Assembly (NCBI GenBank): GCA_027886185.1
Contig: WOAB01000226.1
Location: 434,001 to 498,000 of the forward strand
Reading direction: 5' to 3'
Length of the DNA: 64,000 bases
Origin: Rheum nobile
Taxonomy: Eukaryota > Streptophyta > Magnoliopsida > Caryophyllales > Polygonaceae
The notes beneath the pieces are model-generated. The model was not told where the DNA came from. It did not search any database and saw nothing but the letters and a program-made list of their open reading frames with translations. Of the stretch, positions 19,849 through 30,802 are shown piece after piece. Position numbers and translations under genes: made by a program. Position 1 is the stretch's first letter, and the number at the start of each line of letters is the position of its first letter.

Positions 19849-21672
19849 TTAAGTATGACTCGGTTTGTCAGCATTTGAGGAAGCGCCATATACATTTTTC
19901 AGCAAGTCTTGAATCTTGGAGTACATCTGGGATTGGGAAGACTCATTTCCTCTTTCCTGAAGTTTGATCTTCTGAAACAGATATTGCTTCTCCGCCTCAG
20001 CTTCACTCATCCTGAGTTTCAAGTATCTGCTGGCGTATTCTTCTTCTTCTGATTTCTCAGCTTTAGCAAGAGCAACCTTTTGGAGCATCTCTGCCTCCCG
20101 TCTTGCCTCGTCAGCTTTGACCTGGAACATATCGGCTTCTGCTTGTTTCAGCTTGACTATGCTCTCGAGCTCGTCTATCTGCTGCTTTTTCCTCTGCCTA
20201 TCCAGCTTCAGTTCTTGCACCTCCCGGGCTTTCTCTTCAAACTCGCGCTCACAAGCTACTGCAGCCATCCGGGATTTCTTTAGCATCCTTAGCTTCTCAT
20301 CTGCAACCATTTCCATCTTCCTTATTGCCTCTTGCACCACATCTGTTATCTGTTTGCAAACCTCCTGTGGTGCTACAAGCCTGCCCCCGTCGCCAAGTTC
20401 TAGGGTTCTTGATGCATCCGCCTCGAGCTCTGAAGTTCAAAGACATGGGGGAGAAGTTAGAAACGGGAAAAGGAATTCTCTAATCAAACCGAATTAGGGA
20501 TTTATTCCAACACACTGCTGGATCACATTCTCATATTTTCTAATTGCATCTGCCTCTATCCTTCATGCCTACAAACATGCATCAGAAACTCAAGTTCACA
20601 TGAATTTTCAGGTGAGGATGTCCACAAGAAAATTTTAGATACATGGCATTCAGATTTTAGAGTAGGATAGTTTACCTTGGAAGAACATAATTATCATTCT
20701 GCATGCAGTTGACTCAGGTAGTCCACTCTTCATTTTTTCTTTCAGCTCATCACACTTCCAGAAGAGTTTCCTCCCTTTGACGTCTTCACTACCACGGAAA
20801 ATCCTTCCAACTATATCCAGTTCATTCAGAAGAGCAGCATGGTTCCATGACGGTGCACAATGTTGGAATACATCCTTAACCCAACCCAGCAATTCAGATG
20901 TACAGTTGCAAGCCCTGCACCTAAAAAGCATCTCAGCTTGCCCGCTCCCGTTTCTACTGGAAATGCCCATACACACCAGACCATCATGGATTGCACAATC
21001 TGTATGAGTCCAATGAGAACACAAATCACAGCCAATCCAACGGCAAGTATTCACTTCAAAATCAAACTTGGTGCAGATAACACACATGCAAATGTTGCAA
21101 AAGCCATTCTTGGTGCAAATTCCACAGGTACAGTCATCCACAGGGAGCCGGTTTTGGCAGGCTATATTTCTGCATCTCTTGTGCAGAAAAACTTCAACAA
21201 GAGAAGCCTGAGAGAGGCTAACATTAGGATGCAAGAACGCCTGGATTCCCGTCTTAATGGCAACCAGGACTTCTAGTTGCACACGGTGGGCTCTGGCCAA
21301 AGTTTTAGCGGTAAAATCCAACCTGTTCTGGACGAGTTTTTGCAAAGTCAGAAACTCCTCCCTGTGTTGGGGACTTCCTGTTCCTTCTAAGATCGCTCGA
21401 AGACCGTTCTTCAGCTCTTCGATATAATCATCAGGAAGAACTTGCACTTTCTCGGAGATGATATCAACTCTTTCTTCTGCTATATTACGGAGAGTTATCT
21501 TGTCTCCAGTAAAAATCTTACGAACTACTGATTGTTCAAAACAATCGTTCTCCATCTTCACATTACCTGGCTTCTTTACCATGACTGCATTTGCATTGGG
21601 CGAGGTATCATGGGAGCTAGCACTTTCTGTTGGGGAATCATGACCCTGAAGGGAAGCTAGTCTAGGATCCAT
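19849..21672 (-). CDS. OBE1: OBERON-type PHD-finger protein (OBE1/OBE2-like), 525 aa
   Basis: Exon 1 is 21672-20676 and exon 2 is 20429-19849, joined in phase (…MFFQ|E…), 526 codons including stop. Residues about 167-257 form a Cys/His-rich atypical PHD finger (CTCGICTKNGFCNICMCVIC; CDLCSHWTHTDC), and about 350-500 a long coiled coil (Lys/Glu-rich, KLKQAEADMFQVKADEARRE). Known: OBERON1/2 are nuclear PHD proteins needed for embryonic and meristem patterning, also described as potyvirus VPg interactors. Arabidopsis OBE1 is about 566 aa, so this is slightly shorter, mostly at the ends. A 5' UTR intron is likely (donor near 22,428, acceptor near 21,695). The LINE inserted about 940 bp upstream of the ATG. 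Whether this is the OBE1 or OBE2 orthologue rests on the HSP90 neighbour and needs a tree. Confidence 0.9.
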
Positions 21673-22611
21673 TATCCTAAGGGTTGACTACCCAATAGCA
21701 GGTGCGAGTTCAATCCTTCTTTGTCAAGATAAGATGAGCTAAAGATCATGACCTAGTGACAATTGAGATTCAGGTGAGAAATCATCATCTACAAATAATG
21801 ACAGTGATGCAACTCACTTGGCAGTTTTATGTGCAGTGCAGATAATAACCAGCACAAGCAAGTCAAAATTAAGGGAAAAGGTTGGACTTGAAAGTGAACT
21901 CTCATTCAACAATCGCATGGAAGTAGAAACATATCGGGATTTCCAAATATGGTAAGCATCTACTAATTCAGAAAAAGGATGATAGACCACAAATATCCAG
22001 TATCCAAATCTGACCAGCGAGCTAAATGAGACAAATTCGGGGAACAGGAAACGTGCCCTAAAAAAGGAAAATCAATTTTAGAAGAGTTAACTTTGGGGAT
22101 CTACAAAAACCTAATGAATGCAGAAGAGAAGTAAGGAAATACAGTTTCATAAACTAAGCTCCGACACTGTGAGGACAGGAAGCGAGCAAATCACTCTACT
22201 GTGTGAGAATCATAAGAAGTAAAATCATCCAAGCTCGCTTGGCTAAGCAAATTTCATCATCAACTTGTAACATCAACTACTCAAATACTCACAAACTCGT
22301 AGCAGAGTCGAAATTAAGCATCGAGTTCGATTCGGAAAAGAAATTATAGTTTGTCAAGCTGCAACTGTCAATCACAAAATTTGCAACACCGTGAAAAAGG
22401 AATAAATCAAAGAACAGATAAATACCTCAAGAAAATGACGGAGAATAGTCGAAGAGGAAGCAGGCGAGGGTGAAGAGCAAAGAACACCAAGAATGGCAGA
22501 AATGGGAAGGAGGAGAATCGGACGAAGGGAGAGGAGAACGCTTTCTGGCGTGCATTAGAAAACTGTCTTTTTCTTATTCGCTGACCGTTTGTCTTCTGCA
22601 TTTCCTCTTTT
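21673..22611 (-). promoter_or_regulatory. 5' leader and upstream region of the OBERON-like gene
   Basis: On the minus strand TTCTTGAG|GTATTTATC near 22,428 looks like a splice donor, and CTATTGGGTAG|TCAACC near 21,695 an acceptor 20-odd bases before the ATG. The segment 22,430-22,560 is purine-rich on the plus strand (CT-rich on the transcribed sense), usual for plant 5' UTRs. The LINE poly(A) tract begins immediately upstream. Confidence 0.45.
22598..22611. repeat. Candidate target-site duplication, LINE 3' side
   Basis: GCATTTCCTCTTTT at the poly(A)-tail side resembles GTATTTTCTCTTTT at 30360-30373 (2 mismatches in 14). The bases are low in complexity, so support is moderate. Confidence 0.5.
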
Positions 22612-22668
22612 TTTTTTCTTTTTTTTTTTTTAGGTAAGAATTAGACTAGTGTCAAAAAGACTTATCAC

Positions 22669-25600
22669 TCAGTCTATAGCATTCTTGTGGATGAGAGCTT
22701 TGAGCTCTGAGTTGTTCATGATATCGTTCAGAGAAAAGTTGTGACCAAGTTTAGCAATGTGGTCGGCCACCGAGTTCAATTCTCGAAAGATATGGAAAAT
22801 CTGCACTGTCTGGAAAGAGTTTAATAAACATAGGATATCAGAGATAAGAATCTCGATTTCCCATGGACAGTGCCAGATTTTGTTGATAACATTTGCAATA
22901 GTAAGGTTGTCAGTTTCTATTTGTATTTGGTCGAATTCCATTTATTTTGCTTTAATAAGCGTATTTCTGAGAGCAATAGTTTCAGTAATGAGGGGGGTTG
23001 ATATGCCACATTTTTCTGCATGGATGAAGATCGGGTTTCCCATGTTATTTCTACATATGAGGCCAATGGTAGACATACCATTAGATTTGGTAGATCCATC
23101 TATATTAATTTTAATAAATTTATCAGGTGGTTTTTTCCATTTAAGTTTTCGGTGTTTCGTCGTAGTTGTTGCTTTTCTCACTGTGGGGCATTGTTTGAAA
23201 GTGCAGTCTAGGTTCCATCTGCGTGTTTTATTCCAATCTGAGATAAGATTTTGAATATAATTAGGAATATCTTTGATGATATCCCTATCAGGGTTGTCAT
23301 TAGAGAAAGTTCTTTGGTTCCTCGAGAACTAGATGCCCCACCAGGCCACAAATAGCTCTGTCAGCTCAATGGGAGAGAGTTTGAGTTTTATTTCATCAAG
23401 GATTTGTCCAATGTGCTTGTTTGTAGGGGGTCGATTGTTCTCACGTAGAGGCTAGTTGTTATATTAATTGTTGAGATTGTCTTTAAAGTATGTTCGCAGT
23501 GGAATAGGAAATGATTTGTATCCTCCATAGGATGGGTGCAGGAGATGCAACCTGGGGGGATCGACACTCCTTTTTCTTGTAGTCTTGATTTTGTTGGTAG
23601 CCCGTTTTTTATAATTTTCAGAGAAAATTTTTGACTTTGGGATATGTGTTCATTTTCCAGATCCAAGAGGAGTCATAAGCTGAGACATGTTTATTTTTGT
23701 TAATGAGTTTCATGGCTGATTTCGTAGAGAACCAGCCATTTCTGCTTGGTAGCATTTGTTGGAGTTTTGTTTTGTTCCAGTTCATATTTTGGTCGAGGAA
23801 TTCATGGACTCTACAGTCTAGGTTTGTTCCTAGCGCGGGATTGATGATGTTGTAGAGAGGTTCATTTAGTGCCCATTTATCTGTCCAGAACTTAATTGTT
23901 TTTCCATTGCCAATTTGCCAAATAAGTCCTTATAGGAATTCTTTTTTGATGCTCATCATCTTAGACCATTGCCAAGAGCCATTTTTGATGTAGTCATAAG
24001 ATAGGAGGTGTATGTTTTTAAGGTATTTTTTATTGATTATTCTTACCCAGCAGTTGTCAGGCTCAGCTAAAATTTTCCAAAGTAGTTTGTACTGGAGAGC
24101 ATGGTTCATATCTTTTGTTTTCCGAATGCCAAGACCCCCTTTTGAAAGAGGTTGGCATACTTTGTCCCATCCGATAAGGGGTTTATAGGATGAGTCTTTA
24201 TTCCAGAAGAAAGTTCTATTGATTCTGTCAAGTTCATTGTGTGTTGAGTTTGGAAGCATGAAGCTTTGCATGATGAAGTTTGGTTTAGTAGCAAGGTTGG
24301 ATCTTATTAGAGTTGTTCTTCCTGCTTGTGATAAGGAGTTCGCTTTCCATTTGGTTAATTGCGTTCTGGATTTAGTAATCATCTCTACAAAGGTAATAGA
24401 ATTGACCCTTCCATTAATGATCGGGCATCCAAGGTATTTATCCAGCGAGATCATGTTGGTGATCGTAAGGATACCTTGAATTTGATGTTTTCGAGTGGTC
24501 GAAACTTTCTTTGTTACTTGAAAAGCTGATTTATGGAAGTTCACACTTTGTCCTGAGATCTGACAATAATCATCGATGATTTTCTTGATTTCTTTACAGT
24601 TGTCATGCTTTGCTTTGGTGAAGATTATAATATCATCCGCAAAGGCCAGGAATGGTATACTTGTTCCATTTTTAGTGATTTGGAACCCAAGAGGGTTTTT
24701 AGGTCGATATGTAGCTCTTTGTAATTTCCTAGCAAGTATTTCTACACCCAAGATAAAGAGAAATGGCGAGAGGGGATCACCTTGTATCAGTCTGCGTTCA
24801 GGTACAAAGATTTCAGTAGGTCCGTTGTTCACGAGTATCGAGAAGGATACAGTGGACATACATTATTTGATCCAGTTGATAAAGGTTGGGCAAAACCCAA
24901 ATTTTCGCATGACCTCAATAATGAAGTTCCATTCAATTCTATCATATGTTTTTTCCATGTCAAGTTTAATCGCAAGGTATCCTTCAGCGCCTTTTTTGGC
25001 TTTGAAGGAATGGAAAAATTCATGGGCTATTAAGATATTGTCTTGGATCGATCTGTTTGAGATAAAGGCTCCTTGAAGGCGGTGAGTTATTTTGCTCATT
25101 TTGTTCTTAAGTCGTTCTGTTAGTATCTTTGAGATTATTTTGTAGATAGTCGAACATAGACTAATAGGTCTGTAGTGATTGGTCGAATTTGGGTTTTCAC
25201 ATTTGGCTATTAATGTTATAAAGGTATGATTTATTTGTTTCAGGATTTTCTCAGGGAGGAAAAAGCTTTTCACTGCTTGGATGACAGATGGTCTAACAAT
25301 ATCCCAGTATTTTTGGTAAAATTTAGCTGTCATGCCATCAGGTCCAGGAGATTTATCCTGACTGATCGCAAAGGTGATTTTTTTTATTTCTTCATTTGTT
25401 ACTGGTTGGGTGAGTTCTTGGTTATCCTCGTGTGTGATTTCAGTTTGAATGAGTTGTAGATGTTCGTGGAGAAGATTCTGGTTGATCGGTGTACTTTTAA
25501 AGAACTTAATAAAGTCATTACGAATTTCGTTTCTAATATTTTCCTCGCCAGTTATCATGGTACCTTCATTTGTTCGGATTTGTTTGATGATTTTTCTATT

Positions 25601-26613
25601 TCTCTTACCAGTGGCAATTTTATGGAAGTAGTTGGCATTTGTTTCATTAAATTTGATATGTTTAGTTTTCGCTCTTTGGTTCCAAAAGATCTTTTGGAAA
25701 TTGAGTAGAATTTCTTTTTTTGTGATGAGTCTAGTCTGCTTCATGGCCAGGGCTCTGTCAGCATTAAGAGCAATAATTTTTTGTATTTTTGTGAGTTCCT
25801 CTTCAACTTTATTTAGTTGTGTGAAAAGGTTTCCAAAGGTGTTCTTGTTCCATTGTTTTGCTAGTTTTTTCAGAATTAGCGTTTTTCTGGTGAGGTCGTA
25901 CATTCTGGATCCATGAAAGCTTGAGCGCCATGATTGTTTAACCACATTTCTGAAATCGTTCCTGGACATCCAAACTTTTTCAAATTTGAAGGGTTGATTT
26001 TTGAAATGGTTTGGTGTGGTAAGTTCAATCGAAATCGGGCAATGGTCTGAAGTTGTGAAAGCATGATTCTTAGTGTAAAGGTCATGATACCATTGAAGTA
26101 TTTGATGTTGTACAAGGGTTCTGTCTAGTTTTTCGTATGTATTATTTATTTCCGTTTTATTTTTACGCCAAGTGAAAGTGTTTCCTTGTGTCGGGATATC
26201 TATGAGGTCACAATCATTTTTTATGTTAATAAGTCTATTGAATCTAGTTCTATGTGTTCTGGCACCTCCAATATTTTCAGTATGATCTTGTATTTCGTTC
26301 AAATCCCCTATGAGGATGCAGGGGATTGTGCAGTTCAAAATGAAGGTTTTGATGTCACTCCAGAAGGAGTTTTTATTTGCTTCGTTTGGTGGGGCATAAG
26401 CGATGATAATCATAAGTTCAATTTTTGTTATCGTATTTGAGTATTGAATTCATCAAACCCGGCTTTTTTCCAGATTCGTTCATTTGGTTGTTTTTCTGTT
26501 CTGGTTTCAAGTATAGCGCATAGTTGAGTTCGTTCAATTTTGCAGAAGGATTCGATATCTGCCCACAGGTTTTTCCTGTCTAAACCTCTACAATTCCAAA
26601 TGGATATTTTCAT
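22669..26613 (-). pseudogene. LINE ORF2: endonuclease, reverse transcriptase, RNase H (broken)
   Basis: It starts MKISIWNCRGLDRKN (APE-like endonuclease block 1). After FDEFN it jumps, across stops near 26,400-26,430, to MIIIAYAPPNEANK. About 50-60 residues normally found between these blocks appear missing. Later endonuclease blocks (LIGDLNEI, TSDHCPI) are present. The reverse transcriptase has SPGPDGMTAKFYQKYW, HYRPISLC, QGDPLSPFLFIL and FADDIIIF. A TAA at about 24,860-24,862 splits it. Downstream, zf-RVT-like Cys/His (PGCISCTHPMEDTNHFLFHC) is followed by RNase H (NIDGSTKSNG, TETIALR, ETDNLTIANV, ELNSVADHIAK), with another stop between the RNase H blocks near 22,942. Confidence 0.9.
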
Positions 26614-27966
26614 AAAAAATGATCAGGGAAGAGGGATTTTGTCATTTTTTGATTGATCTAGATGCATTGGTTACTAGTACAATTGGCGAGATACCAAAAA
26701 GAATAAGTGTTCCATAGGTCTTTAGTTTTCCCATGATTGTTCATATTTTCATTTTGTTCGGTTGTGGCATAAAAGCACACATAGTTGTTCATATGGTATT
26801 GTTTCATGTGTTTACAATTCCTGTGGTTTCCGAGAGTAGAGTTATTCAGACAGATTGTTTCCAGAGTTTGTAATGAGTGACAAGGGTTCAAATGTAAGTA
26901 GTTTAGAAATTTATTCAGAAAAAGTAAATAAAAAATAGAAAAAAAAACTGGTTCAAAATGTCAAGATGGCAAGTTGTAGGTCTTATTCTCCAGCCAATTC
27001 GCTCATTGAGAATTGTAGGAATCCACATTCTGATGGGGAAGTGTTGGTTGCTTCTAATTGTGTTTGAGGAGTGTATCTTGTAGCAAATAATGCAGGTATC
27101 CACAGTGGGGTCTTTGCTTGACAGTTGGTTCTTGATTCCTGGGAGCAGGTCATAGATAACAAATCTGGAGAGCGAGCGGATCTGAGGAGAGAAAGGGAAG
27201 AGTTGACAAGCACCTGCCAAAACAGACCACAAGCCAAGCAAATGGAGGAGCAAAAACAGAAAATAAAGGAAATAAAAGGAGGAGAGAAAGCACAAGTTCA
27301 GATCAAGGGAGGGGGGTGAAAAGAGCAAAGAAACGAGGGTAGACAGTTCAGGGTAAAGAGATTAGTGTAAGGAAATCCGGAAAAGAGAAGGATCAAGGGG
27401 GGGAAAGACAGGAAACCAATCAATTTGCCAAGTTTAGCCAAAGAAACCAAACCTGAGCAAAGGGCTGAAAGACTGGATCCAGATTTAAAAGCTTCAGTTG
27501 TTGTCTTCTTGATGTTAAAGTATCTGTTTCCTTGAGTCCTCAAGATCCCAAGGGGATGAAACCTATCACAGAGATCAGTGGAGATGTGAGAGCAGGCTAT
27601 TCTCACCAAGAGATTGTTAACAAAGTGGTCGAGATCAGTGCAAGAAATAAAGGTCAAGTTATCATTTTCAGAGTTGATAATAAAGTTGTCTAGGAAGTGC
27701 ATATCAAGACAGAAGTCATAGTTCCAACAAGTGTCTCCATTCATAAGCTGATTCAGCCAATCAGAGCAAGAAACAAGAAATACAAGGAGAGACTTAAACA
27801 GAAAATAAGAATGCAAGGGAAATAACAAGATCGGGGGGGGGGGGATTCAAGCTAGTAGTAACTCCTTCAAACAAAAGGGAGTTACTAGGGTTCAAGAAAT
27901 TTCGATTTATGTTTCTAAAGTACCAAAAGTGCCTGAAACTATCTCTGATCTTGTTTAACATCATAA
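26614..27966 (-). other. LINE inter-ORF region
   Basis: No recognisable domain on either strand. A run of 12 G near 27,833-27,844 may be a sequencing or mutational homopolymer. The open stretch on the minus strand at 27,298-27,828 has a composition unlike a structured protein, and I do not call it a gene. Confidence 0.5.
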
Positions 27967-30346
27967 TCACATTTTGGTTTTCTTGTGTCCCTTCAGGATG
28001 GAGGAGGCGGTGTCATCCAACCCCTCCTCACCTTTCCTCTTGCTGGATTCAGTAGCAGATGACCGGGCACCTTGCATTTTTCCTTGGTCAGGTTCAGTCA
28101 CAGCAGAAGGGTAATCTGCACAGACCTGGGCTTCAAGAGGGCCCTCATTCTCCAGAATCTGATCATCATCCACAAAAGATGTCACCTTCAGCATCCTCCA
28201 AATCTTCATTCCCTTCATATTCAAGGAATTCATCTTCTTCATCCTCCAGGAGGTCATCATTGTCAAGTAGTTCTTCAAGGTTTGCCCCAGTCAAGGCTTG
28301 ATCAACCTCATTATCCAGCTGTGCAGGGAGAAGGTGGGGAGCCCCCAGGCCAGCCTCCATAACCTCATCATTAGGGTGAGGTAGGGTGAAGGGAGGGGGT
28401 CAAGCATTGGGGCATTTTGGATGGGAGATTAGGGGTGGTGATGTCAACTATTTTGGGGTTAGGAACATGGTCATCAGCAGGGGGGGATATGATGGGATCA
28501 ACTTTAGGGGGAGAAGGATTAGGGTGATTTCCAGGGCCATGAGGGGTAGGCTTGATAGAGGAAGAGTCATCATCAGAGAGGTAGGCAGAAGAGAAGCTAT
28601 TGTTTTTCTGGATAGCAGCAGTAGAGTTAGGGTTGGGTTTAAGGTTTCTTTTGACAGATTTTTTGGAGAAAACAGTTTGCCAATCTTTAAAGGGGTTCAG
28701 GTTGGTTTGCTGGGTGGGTTCAGGGTTAGGAGAGACACTAAGTTTCTGGAATTTCATTTGAATGTTTTGGGATTTGACATTTCTACTAGGGCAGAAATCA
28801 ATGACATGATCCAGAGCACCACAGTTGTCACACCCCACAGGCATTTCCTCAAACCATACTCTATATTTATAGGGATCACCCTCTTCATCAAGTACAATGA
28901 CAGAATCTTTGTAAATTTGAAGAATATCAATGTTCACATACATACGAGCATATCTAACTCTTTGTTTTTTCTTAGTGTAGGGGTCGAGTTTAAGGAGATT
29001 CCCCATGTTGTTTGCATCAAGGATAGTCTTGAGTACATCAAAGCTAATGTACTCAAGGGGGAGTTGTGGGATACGAATCCACATATCCACAGTGGACACG
29101 GGTTCAGTCAAGAGGTCAAAGGTGGATTTTCAGGGCTTTAAGAGCATGAGTTGCCCAAAGATGTGGTAAGGTCTGTTATCCCAAACAGCTTTTTGGTCAA
29201 TAGGGTTGGTGAATCGGAGTTCAAACCATAGTTTAGGTCTCTCTATAATCTCAACAGAACCTTTAATCATTTTCCAGTCATTCCTAATCTTGATTTTGAT
29301 TCTGATAAGGTCAATAGGGTCACCAATCATGACACCCATAAGGGATGAGGCTTTCAGTTTCTGGATATTTTCCCAGACTCTAGAGAGTCTAGTAAAGTAT
29401 TCACCCATGTCAATGGAGAGTTTGCCTTTCCCCTTAGAAGAGGGAGGGGGACAATAGATTTCAGAGGGATGGGTTCAGAAGAGGGTTCAGATATTGAAAT
29501 ACCTTTGGATTTTTTCATGGTCGGAGGTTTGACAGAGGATTTGGTCGATTTTCCAGTGTCAGTACCAGCAGTGAAAACAGGTTCAGAGCAAAGCACTTGT
29601 TTCATCGTTTTGTTCACACTATCCATGGCAGGGGATGGAGGAATGGTTCGATGATTCTCAAGATCAACAGATTCAGTGTAAAACTCAGAGAGTGCGAGAG
29701 GGTTGAGAGAAGGGAGAGTTAGAGCTTTAGAGGTGTCTAGCAGATTGAGATTTTCATAATCAGGAGCTAAGTATATATACAAGTTAAGAAGGTCAAGATT
29801 CAAATTCAAAGTCTTCAGTAGATAAAGGTAGGAGAGGTCAAACCTGATTTTCCGGTAGTCGTATGTCAATCGACTGTTCATGCTGGAGTTGGTGGCCACA
29901 GTGAAGTACACCATCCAGATTTTGATGTACGAGCTACAGCGCCAAGGGAACTGGCCAGACTGGAAAAGAGGAAGCGCCGGCCACAGGGGGACGTCAGATC
30001 CGCCGCGGGGAAGCACCCACCACCTGCTCCTAGAGCACCACCATTTCTAACATATTATCTTGGCTCGATCCACGTCGGGATTTCCGGTGAGAAGACAAGC
30101 CCAAACGATACGATCTTTGGGGAGATTTGTTCCCTTTCTCAGAAGTTTTCCTTTGTACTTTTTGGGGGTAGATTTAGTAGCTTCATGATCAAGCTTAGAG
30201 CATAAAGGCAGGATAGCCCAGATCAAGGCGAAGAGGGCAAGAAGATCTGGTCTGGGGACATCAGAGAGGAGCGGGGTGACGGTGCTTGGGGACAGGATAG
30301 GTAAGCGATTTAGGGTTTTTGGTTGGGAGCGTTTTAGGGTTTCCAT
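27967..30346 (-). pseudogene. LINE ORF1: DUF4283 nucleic-acid-binding protein with CCHC zinc knuckle (frameshifted)
   Basis: It starts METLKRSQPKTLNRL at 30346. The DUF4283-type region is recognisable at about 29,408-28,700 (KASSLMGVMIGDPIDLIRI; VDMWIRIPQLPLEYIS) and is followed by the knuckle CDNCGALDHVIDFC near 28,800. The C-terminal part is Pro/Ser-rich, then strongly acidic (LEDEEDEFLEYEGNEDLED), and ends near 27,967 with a basic GHKKTKM tail. Frame changes near 30,047, 29,400 and 29,120 show it is not translatable as one protein. Plant L1 ORF1 proteins of this type bind RNA. Confidence 0.8.
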
Positions 30347-30359
30347 TTTTTAAGTTTGT

Positions 30360-30802
30360 GTATTTTCTCTTTTCGAAAATTATAATTCGTAGATAAATGC
30401 CAAAGTGGGATATTTTTTTACAATAAATCTCTATTTGTCCCATCAATCTACATATTTTACATTTTGTGGGGTAAAAATCACCCTAATTCCTATTTTGTTT
30501 TGCTTAAATCACATTATTTTTCCTTCCAAGTATTCTAGATTTTTTTTTATTTGAGAAGTATGTATGAAGGTGGAGCAAGGATTCAAGTACATTTTAATTG
30601 TAGGAATTTTAATAGTAGTATACGATAACCAGTACAAAAACAATAATAATTGTGGCACCATAACCAGAACATTTGCAAATCAAGGTAATTGAGTTTTAGA
30701 TTACATCATATGATGGTCAACAAAAATGGCACATCTACTTGGAAAACTCAGAAAGAGGAACTGGATGTGTTCATGGTTAAAAAACCGCCGTGTGTGTCTT
30801 GT
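30360..30802 (-). other. 3' flank of the HSP90 gene
   Basis: AT-rich sequence between the LINE 5' end and the HSP90 stop codon. The part near 30,802 is presumably the 3' UTR; no polyadenylation site is assigned with confidence. Confidence 0.4.

Larger units (their letters stand above)
22612..30359 (-). mobile_element. L1-type LINE retrotransposon with RNase H, decayed, about 7.7 kb
   Basis: On the minus strand, in order: ORF1 with DUF4283 and a CCHC knuckle, an inter-ORF region, ORF2 with an APE-like endonuclease start, reverse transcriptase, zf-RVT-like region and RNase H, then a poly(A) tail (plus-strand T-run about 22,611-22,632). A candidate 14-bp target duplication flanks it. The 5' end is placed at about 30,359, just before the ORF1 ATG at 30346. 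The element lies in the intergenic space between the OBERON-like and HSP90 genes, co-oriented with both. Stops and frameshifts throughout make it inactive. Confidence 0.88.

Noticed and set aside
20521..20580. Possible extra OBERON exon (minus-strand EADAIRKYENVIQQC reading) inside the intron.
   Set aside because: Exon 1 and exon 2 join in phase without it and match the family; the candidate has no good acceptor and meets a stop upstream.
27833..27844. G-run as a possible G-quadruplex element.
   Set aside because: A single uninterrupted G homopolymer in a decayed LINE, more likely slippage or sequencing noise than a structured element.
28386..29141. 251-codon plus-strand frame opposite LINE ORF1.
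   Set aside because: The minus strand carries the recognisable DUF4283 and CCHC sequence; the plus frame has no homology and a skewed Gly/Arg composition.
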